Assembly (NCBI GenBank): GCA_932294295.1
Contig: OW028579.1
Coordinates: forward strand, 32,995,250-33,059,249
Length of the DNA stretch: 64,000 nt
Direction: 5' to 3'
Origin: Alitta virens
Taxonomy: Eukaryota > Annelida > Polychaeta > Phyllodocida > Nereididae
Shown: one piece after another, positions 26,798 to 38,700 of the stretch
How positions within the stretch are numbered: the first letter of the stretch is position 1
Layout of the letters: each line of letters starts with the position of its first letter
Program-made: the position numbers and the translations under genes
The notes under the pieces: model-generated
Seen by the model: only the letters and a program-made list of their open reading frames with translations
Database searches by the model: none
What the model was told of the DNA's origin: nothing

Positions 26798-27044
26798 GTA
26801 AAAGCAGTGTGTGGCATTTTAACGTTTCATAAAGTCCTGAGTAAATCAAGATTGCAATGTTTTACTTTCAAGCATATGAGACAAATTGATGAATGCAATT
26901 TATGATGTAGATATCTACTACCAAAGATTTGGCAGAAATTGATGTCTGCCACATCAGACAAACAAATCCACTTTAAGTTGTTTTTGACAAGTAGAAGTAC
27001 TATGTGTCCTAGATGTTGTTATGATGTATAAAAAAATACACTTA

Positions 27045-27335
27045 AATTGTTATTTGGAGCAAGTTTTGCCAAGTTTCCTCATAAATTTGTTTGAAAAAGT
27101 TTTAGGTCAGTTACTAAAAAGAAACCTACTGCTTACAATACTATAGAAGCATTTCTCACAACAAGACCATTACCTGATTAAATGTATTTGGAGCAAATTT
27201 AGATTTCTGTATGCATGCATGTTTCGCTAGGTTTCCACATTTGATTTAATAGTCAGGCTAGTTAAAGCAAAAATAAAACCTTTTGCTTACAATGCCATAG
27301 AAACATTTCTCACAACAAGACCATTAACCTATTTC
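27045..27335. repeat. Degenerate tandem duplication (about 155-bp period)
   Basis: TATTTGGAGCAA..., then a TGCTTACAAT block and CATTTCTCACAACAAGACCA occur twice, about 155 bases apart, with moderate divergence. Confidence 0.75.
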
Positions 27336-30300
27336 TAAAGGGCTTGTTCACCTCGTTGGCCATTGTGAGCCTTCATGCAAGAACACATTTAAGTGGCATT
27401 TTACAATGATACTTGATAGCATAACATTTGTTAGTCATCTGTGATAAGATATGCAAATATCTACAATATCTTGGATTGCTTTGACAATGCTGTTTTGTGT
27501 AAGTCTGTGACAGACCCTGGCAAATTTACATCAATGTAGGGCTTATCATATTGAAGGTAGAATTTTTGGAATGAGAAGTATTTGGAAAATGCTTTATAAT
27601 AAAACAGAGGAAATGAAACAATGGCATAGTTCTGTGGGCATTTTGGACCAACCCTTGGATTTTGTTTTGGACACCCGCTCAGCTGGTGAAAAAAAAAAAA
27701 GTTATATTAGACATTTATTGCTATTTATCCGACTTGTTAAGACACTGTGTGCTGCTGGCCATTACTATCCTAATAAGTGAAATGATAACTAATTTTAAAA
27801 AGGTGGCTCCTTGAAAGCAGAAAATACAATTTCCATAGAGGAGTCTCCTTCACACTCTTAACTTTAAACTATACCAGACTATTTTCTTGTATTCATAGTT
27901 TGGAATAGTCTGAGTCTAAGCTGTGCCCGTCCAGCATGTGGACAGTTGTCAGCTGTTGATTAGCAGAAATATTTGTTCAAATTTTATTATTAGATTGCGG
28001 ATTGACAATTTTATCGAAGTCCATGAAAAAGGTTTGTTAAGAGCACACATTTATAAGAAGCTCAGGCACAAGAAATAAGAAACTATAGACAGTGTGCAAT
28101 CTATAAAAGGGATGAAATGAATGATGGTTCTGTCAGCCTGAGTAATGTTTACTGTGCTGAGATCTATGTGGGGACAAGACCTCTTTAAGACTCAAGGGAG
28201 AGATTGATTTATATCGTTCAAGCTAGATCTTTTTTTCATCTTATGAAGCTAGCTCTTGACTTGAATTTACATTATATGTAGTCTGTACATTGTTGTAGAA
28301 GCTTCTATATATTGTACAAGAAGTCTATACTGTGCTGCTTCATTACCATGCTTGTGTAGTGTTTGTAGTCACTTCATAAGCAAAGAGTATTTTTTAGACT
28401 CCTTTTTCAAGGAGGAAAAACTCTGTGTACAATGGTCTTTAGATAAGTCTTGTGTGTACCATACAAAGAACTGCATACATATTGCAGTATTACTGTGGTG
28501 GAAGTACATTAAACATTCTCTTCATCGAATGTGCCTGAACGCTTAATCAAAACTTATTATTGCTTATCGCAACACGAAAACCGAAGTTAACAAACATTTA
28601 AAATTAAATTTGCTATTTTATAATACCTCCGATTAAGTCAGAGGTCCATTTGACATGGGAATTTAAACTCGTATCTAGGTCACTGGCATTGACCCTTTGA
28701 CCCCCAGTGACCCAAATACTTTGATCCTGGATATGGATCACTTTGTGTATACATGTGGCATTTGGGGTCATGTCTAACAAGGCTCAGAAATAGGGCAAAT
28801 ATGTTTACCAGTGTTTACTGCTTACCCTGTGATATATCTGCATCTCCATGATCTCTGTTGGATTGAGACTTTTAAACTTCTGAATTGAACTCTATATTGA
28901 ATACACACGACAAAGTGAAAGTTTTGGATAAATAGGCCTATGGCATACAGATTTGATACTGGATTCTAAGATTTTATTAGTACATGTAGCAGTGTATATT
29001 GATCCATGACACTTGGAACAAGTATGAAAGACAAGGAAAGGTAATGTAATGTACATTACACATGTACTATCACTTTTACAAAAATAATTTACCTTTTTAA
29101 CATTGTTTCAGGATCAGTACTTGGGTATACCTTGGAAGAAACATAGAGTATACATAAATAACTTAGATATAACTTATATTTTACTATGAATAGCCAAAGC
29201 CATACTTCATCTTTGCAATAGCTGTAGCTTTAGTAAAACCATGGTGGTAACCATGGTAAAACCATAGAGCTGTAGAGGGTGGTCCTCTATGTGGTCCTCT
29301 ATGGTAAAACTGAAAAGGTGTGATAAATAATCTGTTTGTGTGATTTATCCTGGCAAATAGTTAGAGACTATTTATACTATTAATTTGCATGCTTAGATAT
29401 GCAATGATATTGAATTACAATTTGGTAATTGATCATGATGATACGGCAGACATGTGCACAGATTTGCTGTGTTTATTACTGGGTTTTCAAGTTTTGAGGT
29501 TATACTTTTTCTGGTGTTTAAATTCTTTCCTGTTTTTATTTTGTGAAGTAAAAACAATTGGAGGAGCCTGGATGTCTGTGTCAGTGTGGTCTTAGTGGTA
29601 TTTGGAGTATTTCCAATTTGTGCAATGTCTGAAAAGTTGAGTTTCATTTATCATATTTGTGATACAGTGATATCCTACAGTGTGGACTCCCCCAGGGTAG
29701 TTAGACCCCCTCGGGAAACATTGAATTTGAAATGGTCTTTATGTGGATACAGTCTAATAATTCTGGAACGTTCGTTTACATTTTAATCAAGTGTATGGAA
29801 CTCGTCGAACGGTCTTATTATAGTGCATGTCTTAGAAACATAATATTTGGTTATCTTAATTAGAAGTTCCACTGTACTGCCCAAAGGAAAAATAAACTAA
29901 AACTTTCAGAAGTTGTAAAAAAAATTCTGGCGATAAATCCCATTGGTGGCCCCAATGATTGTTTTTGCTAAAGCACCCTAACCCCCAGGGTACCCCTTGT
30001 ATTGTTTGCCCATTGTGATAATGCAGTTATGGGTGTCATGGAAACTGAGTGGATGTTGGTACAATATTCCAGCATCCCAATCATCATCATTGGCTGTTAC
30101 AGACTGCAGGGCTCCTGCATCATTTGTTGCTACTGCTGCTAGTGCTGCTGCTGCTGCTGGGATAGCATCTGTATCATTTGAGTCTGCATGAGGTATACTG
30201 AACAAGCTCAATGTGTATCGTGTATGATTATGATATGATAGTGTAATTGACATTTTACGAGTTTCACTGTTTGTCTAATGTTATGAGCATTTGCTTTTAG

Positions 30301-30628
30301 TGTAATGCTATGATGCTGATAGTTACTTCCCTGCTGCGTTGGAGGGGAGCTGAATGGTTTCTTTCCGGTTCATGTATAATGAGACCAGGCCTGAACAGTG
30401 TTGTATATACTTGGAAATGTGAACAAAATATCTGACTGAAGATACCAAAGCTTTAGATATGTTATTTTGAGAGTCGCTATGTCTTTTCTATAAGAGTAAC
30501 TGTGGCTCCTGGTAAAATGAGTCTTTGACCTATAGCAATTCGCTTTTGCCAGGATTTGGGAGTCTTATATTGGAGTCATTGGGACTCTGAATAATTGTAT
30601 GATAATAAGTCCTTTGACTTTCAATAAG
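27336..30628. other. Intronic/intergenic, no gene seen
   Basis: Only short ORFs without splice or domain support. A TGCTGC-rich patch is near 30126-30160. Confidence 0.4.
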
Positions 30629-30762
30629 AATAGATAGATAGAAAGATAGATAGATAGATCCGATAGATTGATAGATCGATAGATTGATAGATAGAAGGAA
30701 AGGTCGATAGATAGATCGATCGATAGATGGATAGATACATAGATACATAGATCGATAGACAT
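30629..30762. repeat. GATA tetranucleotide microsatellite
   Basis: Interrupted ATAG/ATCG tetranucleotides over about 130 bases. They cause spurious Ser/Ile/Tyr-rich ORFs on the minus strand. Confidence 0.9.
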
Positions 30763-31586
30763 ATGGGGTCACATTTGACTGGGACGAACTCCACTATTTT
30801 ACTATTTTAAGATAGTTACGCAATATCCCTTAAAATATTTTTATTTGAGTCTCTGAATAATTGGGGAGATGGGTAATTTTAAGAACCCTTGGCTTTCAAT
30901 ACATATTGAAGGTTTTATGTCGGTTAAAAACCCAATGCAAGCACTGGTTTTCTTACCGTTGTACGTTTCAACCATGGACGTATTGTACCTTGTATACAAG
31001 TAACAGTTTAACCGTTGAGGGGTACACTAGAACTCTTCCGCACTTCGCTCGCTTTTCTCAGGTGACGGGCATTAGGAGGTGCAACTCGAGAACTGTTTAT
31101 GAGACCAGGTAGGAAATAAACCTAATGAAAGATGGTAAAAAACCCAGTGCCCTGTCTTGACCTTTCAGCCTGTTTGAGTTTTAGGGGTCATACGCGCATG
31201 GTTTTAACCCTAGGGTGTGTTAACATTGCAACAAAAACTAGCAAGTTGAGCATAGTGAACCAAAATAGAAAACTACCAGGTAAATGGACACATGACAGGT
31301 ATATGAATACATAGTTGTAAACATGTGAAAGGTATGACTGCTATTTGTGGTGTATGTTGTACTATGGTGTGTATGTTGTACTGTGGTGCCTATCTATAGG
31401 TCTATTGGTAAACTCTTGGTTGTTGTTGCATTGTTAGGATGCAAAGACAAGGATGCTGATATTTATGCAATGTAGCAAGTGATTGGATGATAGACAGCTA
31501 CTTAACAGAAGATGCAGTGGTGAACCTGGCTCGCTATAGAGATGATGCAACCAAGATGAAATACAAAAATACATCGGTATTGGATG

Positions 31587-31918
31587 CCGTGGTCTAGTGG
31601 TTAAGATATACGCCTGCTATCCACAAGTTTGTGAGTTTGAACCCCCACCGTAGCATCGAAGAGTTGGGCAGATCCTGTTCACCCATTGCCTCATCCCCAC
31701 CCCCCAGGTGCAATGGGTACTTTGCATTAGGCACAAACAGTGATGGCACTGGTGTGAACTCTTAACCATCTGCTGTTAACCCTGTTTTCAAAGCTGAATA
31801 CTCCCCAGAGAGCTGCGAAAGACTCTAGTTTGGCCTGCCAAGGATGTAATTGTGAAGTCGGTTGAGAATCTGTTGCAGGATAACAGGCTATAAACCCTGA
31901 TTTACATCTACATTTACA
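31587..31918 (+). mobile_element. tRNA-derived SINE (family 1)
   Basis: The left end is tRNA-like, with an A-box-like TGGTCTAGTGGTTAAGA and a B-box-like GAGTTTGAACCC about 40 bases apart. An unrelated body of about 270 bases follows. ATTGGATG flanks it on both sides (31579-31586 and 31919-31926), consistent with target-site duplication. Confidence 0.82.
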
Positions 31919-32042
31919 ATTGGATGATCACCATTTCATGAAGAAACTGACATCACCGAATGTCAGTCAGTTCAGTTCATCACACAAGTTTTATCTGAGT
32001 CAATGACAGTGCTCAAGTTCCCTATCAAAAATTGTTATAGTA

Positions 32043-32217
32043 CAGTCAACCCTCATTTATCCGCACACCTTTGTCTCTCAGTTAACTGTGCGGATAAATC
32101 AGGGAACCAGATAACTGAATAAATATAAATGCACTGAGTAGATTTGTTCCCAGCCAACTGTGTGCGGATAACTAGGGAACCGGATAAGTGAGGCCCGGAT
32201 AAATTAGAGTATGACTG
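32043..32217. mobile_element. Tigger/pogo-like MITE
   Basis: Ends read CAGTCAACCCTCATTTATCC and, inverted, CAGTCATACTCTAATTTATCC, with TA on both flanks. The interior repeats CGGATAA. TIR sequence and TA target fit the pogo/Tigger branch of Tc1/mariner. There is no transposase. Confidence 0.85.
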
Positions 32218-33030
32218 TATATGAATGATGGAATAAAAGATCCTGTACAAGTCGGCAGAAAATAGTCTGATTAAATATCTCATTTTTGTAGGGTATATGT
32301 GTTTTTTTATCGATCCACAGAAAATCAAATATATATTCATAAAAAAAATCAAATGTGTAACATGGGTTCACTCGAACTCTCTCTTACCTCATCAATCCAC
32401 CCTGGTCAGCAGCACGAACTTGCCTTAGAGAGCTGCATTTTCCATATCTATCTATCTATCGATTGTTTCAGAATGGTAAAAACCCCTGTTTAGTCCAAGG
32501 TTTAATAACTTGATATTTTATGTATATGGTATAGCTGCTATTGAAACATGGCCAAAACTAAGAGATAGCAATTTTGATACTCACGATAATAAGGATTAAC
32601 AAATTGCTTCCCTAATGCAAACAGTGGGTGGATTGCCTGGAACTAACATAGACCACAGACCACAGGGTTAATGTGTCTGGCATTGTCTTTTTCATCATTG
32701 TTCAGAGATGTGTCAGACCTCTGTGAGATTGGAACCTCTCAATAATGTTTCAAGGATGTGTCTCATACTGGTAAAGTTTCTTCTCTTTATCGTTGTATGT
32801 GTTTGATTGACAGTGTAGTATGTCTGTATATCATGTATATGACTACTATTTTTTAATCTATAGGAGTATGTACACGCAGTAGTTGATTGAGACATGGAGT
32901 CTCTAGTGACTCCATGATTGAGATAAACAGTGTTAACCATCAAAGGGGTCACTCACATCAACAATGATCAAGAGAGGTAAGAGGATGGGACGGTTAGTTA
33001 TTACCAATAGAAGCATTATATTTTCTCCAG

Positions 33031-33051
33031 ATATGTAAAGAACACGAATGG
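33031..33051 (+). CDS. Candidate 21-nt PINCH microexon
   Basis: A strong acceptor (ATATTTTCTCCAG) is followed 21 bases later by a strong donor (GG|GTAAGT). In phase 2 it would insert seven codons reading YVKNTNG with the junction codons and restore phase 2, so it can be included or skipped without frameshift between exon 1a/1b and 35657. Linkage is inferred. Confidence 0.4.
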
Positions 33052-33136
33052 GTAAGTCAGATCTTGTGGAGAATATTGATAGCTTTTAGAAAATTAATAG
33101 CAGCAGGGTGACCAGGGTCTACTTTTATAAAAAAAT

Positions 33137-33470
33137 AAATATTTGGAAAAAATGCAGTATAGCGAACCAAGATTTATGACCATATGTAACCTATTTCACG
33201 AGCCTCATTACCAGGCCTATGACGTAAAAAGGCTTGAAATCTCTTTATGACGTCACGTACTAATTTAGTTATGACAGCGGTTTTCATATTCACGGTAAAG
33301 ACAGAGTTTATTTTTGCTTTTTCTAGGGGGGCTACTTTACACAAAATGTTATTCTAATTGTGCTAGAACTTCAATCTTGTGAAATATTTGATAAAACTTA
33401 AGTTTTAATGGACACTAAATATGGGCATAGATTTGGGTCCGCTATACTGCACTAAACCCGAATATTTCTC
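33137..33470. mobile_element. MITE-like inverted-repeat element
   Basis: TGCAGTATAGCGAACC at 33153 and its inverted counterpart ending at 33451 (TGCAGTATAGCGGACCC when reversed) are continuous with AAATATTTGG-like sequence outside. Exact ends and target duplication are unclear. Confidence 0.65.
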
Positions 33471-33488
33471 AAATGTTATACTTTATAA

Positions 33489-33522
33489 TGCACAAAGACC
33501 TTATATCTAGTAAGGTCTTTGT
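33489..33522. repeat. Short perfect hairpin
   Basis: ACAAAGACCTTA, seven-base loop, then TAAGGTCTTTGT. Confidence 0.7.
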
Positions 33523-33872
33523 AATGCACACAATCAAATGATGATTATTTGCGTATGGCTGTAATGTTGATGTGTGTACTCAATATATTGCTCAAATATT
33601 CAATGTCAACATGGAAGTGAATAGATATATAACTGCTTATATATGAATAGATATATAACTGCTTATATTTCTGTAGATGTTGCCTTTTACATCATTTTAC
33701 ATTGGGTTGATTTCTGGACATGTGCTGCTTCTTTTTTTTATTGTTAAAGCTCGTGCAGTAAAACCATAACATGTCGACTACGATCTCTTAAGGATTGCCT
33801 TGTTTACAGTCAGGTCAGCGAGAGACTTGAGAAAATATGTATGGTACGACGACTTCTCACTTTCTACTTAGT

Positions 33873-34235
33873 TTAGGATTTGATCAGTACAGCAATTTGC
33901 TAACTTCTCAGTGGATCAGTACACATACGGTACAGCAATTTGTTAACTTTTGGAATGCGTTTGCGTTGATTAACTAGTGCAGAAGTTTGCTTTTAGCTTA
34001 CTTCTGAGTTTAATTAGTGCAGAAATTTGCTAACTTTGGCTTACTTCTGAATTGATCAATGCAGTTATTAGCTAACTTTCTGCTCACTTCAGAGTTGACC
34101 AGTACAGAAATCTGCTAACTTTCAGCTTACTTCTGAGTTGACAAGTACATCAATTTGCCAACCTTACTTCTGAGTGATCAATGCAGTAATTTGCTAACTT
34201 TCTGGCAGTTCCTGCTTACTTCTGAGATAATCAAT
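33873..34235. repeat. Degenerate minisatellite
   Basis: About seven diverged copies, 45-55 bases each, built on TGATCAGTACAG, AATTTGCTAACTT and CTTACTTCTGAGTT. The unit is not coding. Confidence 0.85.
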
Positions 34236-35656
34236 GCACCTGAGCACAGTCAGAGCCTTTCGATCTACTCCGCTGAGGGGTCAAAGGTCATGGGGTGTGC
34301 CAGGAAGCTGGGTATGTGCCAGCAACAAGTAGTGGGGGTTGTGTACAGAAAGGGGTGAATAGCAGGATGGAGGAAGGGGTGCATATACAGAGGTGGGTTC
34401 AAATAATTAGCAGTAAGCCACAAATCTTTAGATCATGTGTATTCTGGACTGTATCGTGTACATCATAAGCTTCTGGGATTTGTGGTTGTCTGGTGTTAAT
34501 TAGTGTTAATTGTTTTCAGTTGGTGGTAATAGTTTGTCAGATTGTTTAGGATGCTGTAGGATGCTGTAGGATAGATGAATTGTCATACAGAGGTATGCCA
34601 GAGATACAGTTGCCAGATATTGTGGGAGTCAAGTTATTTTGCTGCACCATGCGTAAATGTGGATATGAAGCGTTCTGTAACCTCTGTTGTGTTTGTTAGA
34701 AATGATGCCAGTCATGACACCGTGAAAAATCAACAATTGAAATGTGTAAATGTATATAGTTAACACCAGTGAGCATATTATTATACAACTACCCCCCAAG
34801 CAATTGTCAGACCTTGCATGATGCAACGAAAGACCACGATGAAAGCACAGGATTATTGTACATCATATGCTTCTAGGATTGTATGATAAATTGAATTTCC
34901 ATATTGCATGATATTGTATGAGGACATGTTAGTTATCATGTTCATGATGGATGATAAGTTGTGTAGTTATGTATACATACTTCCTCATGGCACATATGAA
35001 TACTATATAAAACTGTGTGGTAGCAATCTTCATTACTTGTGGTTTAATGGTATGCTAACTCTACTGTTGTCAATAAACAATACATCGATCTAGGAGTGAA
35101 GCAGTGAGATTTTTCCTGAGGCTGCTGAGCTCTACTTCTGATGTTGTGTTGTAGATTTCTGTGTTGCTCAGACTGTTTGCTTGCCATGTGTTTTCTCTCT
35201 GCCTCCTGACATCTGGGAAGCACTCAGAACTCAAGGACTTGCCCACATTATCTTCTTATACATGTGACTCATGAGCAGTAGAATTGGGTTAAAAGGACCA
35301 TTACTGTCTGTTTCCGTTTAAATTCTAACCGCAGATACTATTATTACGATTACTGCATTGAAGTGGGTGTTGCATGCAATTGTATTCAACTGACAGTTCG
35401 GCATTCACTGTATGAAATAGTCATATCATCACTTACCTAATAAGTAGCCTGGACTGTGGCTATATAGATTCCAACTGCTTTGATATGTCACATGCGGTCA
35501 GGATCGAGTCACGTGCGGTCAGGATGGAGAGCTACGCTATTGAGCTGTTTGAATTTTTGCAACTTACTCATAGACAAAGATATCTGCTAGGTCAGTGGTG
35601 GACAAAATAATTAATTATTTCCTGAAATTAATGTCCATTTTTCTTATATGTTTCAG

Positions 35657-35767
35657 CACGGCAATGTCGTTTGGAGGCGCCCAGTGTACCAGGTGTGGCC
35701 AGGGTTTTGCGCCCAAAGAAGAGATGGTAAACTCGAATGGGGAGATCTGGCACACAAAATGTTTTGT
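35657..35767 (+). CDS. PINCH exon 2a: first half of LIM1, version a
   Basis: Acceptor TATGTTTCAG, then one base finishing a phase-2 codon, ACG GCA, ATG at 35664 ([11 protein letters not shown]), ending GT|GTAAGT. It encodes the first zinc site of LIM1: CTRC, 18 residues, HTKC. This version is closest to vertebrate PINCH (VNSNGE before the His). The internal ATG can also serve as the start of the standard 323-residue protein. Confidence 0.88.
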
Positions 35768-38700
35768 GTAAGTTATCAATATAGTTCAGACCCATTAGAT
35801 AAATGTTGTAGGCCTATTATGTGTATATTTTCATGTAGATATAATTTTGTGTGGTAACTCATTGTAAAAGTATAAATAACTAGTCGTAGTAAAGTAATGT
35901 ATAGTCTCATATAGATGCGTAATCTGTGTAGATAAAATACAGCATTTTACAAAAGAAATCACTGATACTTATTGAATTAACCACTGGTTTCTTGTTGCTA
36001 AAATGTTGGTAGTTAATTGTAAATTACATGTATATCTCTTATATATATATTAAGATAATGCACATATTATATATATAAGCTTGCTTTTGCTTTTGCTTTG
36101 CTTTGTTTTGTCTGTATGTCACACACACTTTCTCTGTCTTTTTTTGTTTAATTCGTCAAATATCAGTTTAGTTAGATAATTTTGATTTTCTCAAAATTAA
36201 GTTTACCGAATGCCCACAATATGCACAAATACACGCATAGCCTTGATACACATATCTCAGATATATCTATATTTCAAAGTCATGCCATGTCATTTTATCA
36301 CAGTATTTACATCTGTGTATTGTTCATTTCATATAATCATACCAAACTGTAATTGATGTCATTTACTTGGCATAATGCGCACAACATTAATGAAATGGGT
36401 TGCCATGCAACTCCATTGGGAATAATTGAGTCATTCAAAACATGGGTATTGTTGGCTGAAAAAAGTAATGAAAGCATCAATCAAAGAGATAATATAACAC
36501 CCATTCTGTCACATTGGGGATTAGATTGATCCAAATTCTTAATGAAAGAGGTCTACAGACTACAGTATGTGTTCATGTGATGCATAACTGGGGTGAATCG
36601 TGATCCCAGGGCTTCTGTGATAAAACGAGGAACTGTGCGAGGTTGAATGGACCAATAACGATGTGATAACAACATTTTAGGAACAGACTTATTTTCTCCT
36701 GATTAACGATTAATAATGTTATTTGTAGCGAATGTACTAAGTGAAACTTTCATCATAATATGTTTAGTATATAATTGCTTTGTATACATAATAAGTTGCA
36801 TTACACAATGGTACCTTGCCTGTAAGACCAACTTTAGTGAAAAATATTCTGGTCTTAAAATGGAAGCTAGAGTTTATGATGATGATGTGATCTACATGGG
36901 GCAAAATGGTGTGACTAAGGAGCGATTTAGCGGTATTTGTATAGATAGACATAAAAAGCAGGGAAAGTGTGGCTCAGTGTTGCTGGTGGCGGAGTCTTAT
37001 TTTGATGTTTTATGTGCTGTAGTGAGAGCGGCCGTGCTGCTAATCCCGCCTTGGGTGTAGGGAACGCGGCCGAGAACAATCTGGTGATGGGAATTGAGAA
37101 TTTAGATGTTGCTGCCAGAGACGAAGTGGTGGGACTGCGAGAGAATAAGTTCCCAGTGGATGAGGATGATGCAGTTTCGGAGGCTGGAACTGCTCTCGAA
37201 TCAGAACAAGGTGACTTTGAACCAGAGGGAGAGTTAAAATGGCAAGAGAGTGGATTGCAATCGCAGCCGATGGAAGCACAAGTTGGATTGCAGTTGCCGA
37301 TGGAAGCCAAAGTTGCTGAAGAAAAGAGGGGGGAAGATGTTGATATAGTGCTAGGATTGAAAGAAAGTCCAGGTGAAGTTAAAGAAGACAAACCAGGAAA
37401 ATCTGGCTTAAAAAGGCAAAGCTCATTACAAGAGGCTCGCAGTAGATTTCAAGATATAGATGAGGTTGACAAGAATAACCCTAAGCAAAGAGACACCGTA
37501 AATGACGAAGCAGTACCAGATTCGTCTTATAAATATGAGAGCACTGAGGTGGACACTAAAGTCATTCGCAAACGGAAGTCACCAGAACAGACAAATGGTG
37601 ATGTCGATCCACTGATTACAGTTAAAGAGCAGTCTGTCCAAGGTAATCGTGTGAATCAAGACATCGAGCCGATTTATCAGCCATACAAGAAGCCTGAGCC
37701 TCCTGAGCCCCCACCGAGAATAAGGAGCCCTCGCCCACCCAGAGTTATGAGCCCACCCCCACCGAGAGTAATGAGCCCTGTTCAGCCTGATTACGATTAC
37801 GCAGACCCAACTTATGCAGATCCAACCTATCAAACAAGTTTCAAGCAGACAGAACGCCAAGAGTTTGAAACTGAAGAAACTCTCTCCAAGTTTCCCACTA
37901 ACTTAGAGTTCAATTACTTCAATATAACACACACTAATGGCCGGCCACCTACCGAGTATGTCAATGGACCTCCTGTGATGAAACTAGATGTTCAACAGGA
38001 AGATTATGAAGGTATTACATTGGGAGCGCAATCTGGCAGCCAGCAACGGTCAATCATAAGCGGTGATCCTGTGTACCAGCCAGATCAGCAACATGGATAT
38101 GATGGTAGTACTTTGAGAGCCCAATCTGGTGGCCAGCAGCGGTCAATCATAAGCGGTGATCCTGTGTACCAGTCAGATCTGCAACTAGAATATGATGGTA
38201 GTACTTTGAGAGCCCAATCTGGCGGCCAACAGCGGTCAATCATAAGTGGTCAATCTGTGAACCAGCCAGATCTGCAACATGAATATGATGGTAGTACTTT
38301 GAGAGCCCAATCTTGTGGCCAGCAGCGGTCAATCATAAGCGGTCATCCTGTGAACCAGCCAGATCTGCAACAAGAATATGCTGGTAGTACTCTGAGAGCC
38401 CAATCTGGTGACCAGCAACGGTCAATCATAACCGGTGATCCTGTGTACCAGCCAGATCTGCAACAAGAATATGGCGACCAGCAGCAGTCAATCATAAGCG
38501 GTCATCCTGTGAACCAGCCAGATCTGCAACACGAATATGATGGTGGTACTTTGAGAGCCCAATCTGGCGGCCAGCAGAGATCAATGGTCAGTGGTCATTC
38601 CATGAACCAGCAGGATGTACACCAAGATTATGAGGGTCACACCTTAAGAGCGCAATCAGGTGGCCAACAGCGAAAAGTTAAACCTCTACCCGAACTCCCA

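Noticed and set aside
30530..30772. Ser/Ile/Tyr-rich minus ORF
   Set aside because: Product of the GATA tetranucleotide repeat.
31587..31660. Possible tRNA gene
   Set aside because: Only the promoter boxes are tRNA-like; it continues into a SINE body with target duplications. The same applies to 51230-51306 on the minus strand.
32464..32476. Acceptor-like TTGTTTCAG followed by AATG|GTAAAA
   Set aside because: The implied exon would be only four bases and changes the phase; it is not compatible with PINCH.
36716..37060. 114-codon ORF with a hydrophobic start, before PINCH exon 2b
   Set aside because: Wrong frame relative to exon 2b, and I find no donor that would join it; at most an upstream ORF.
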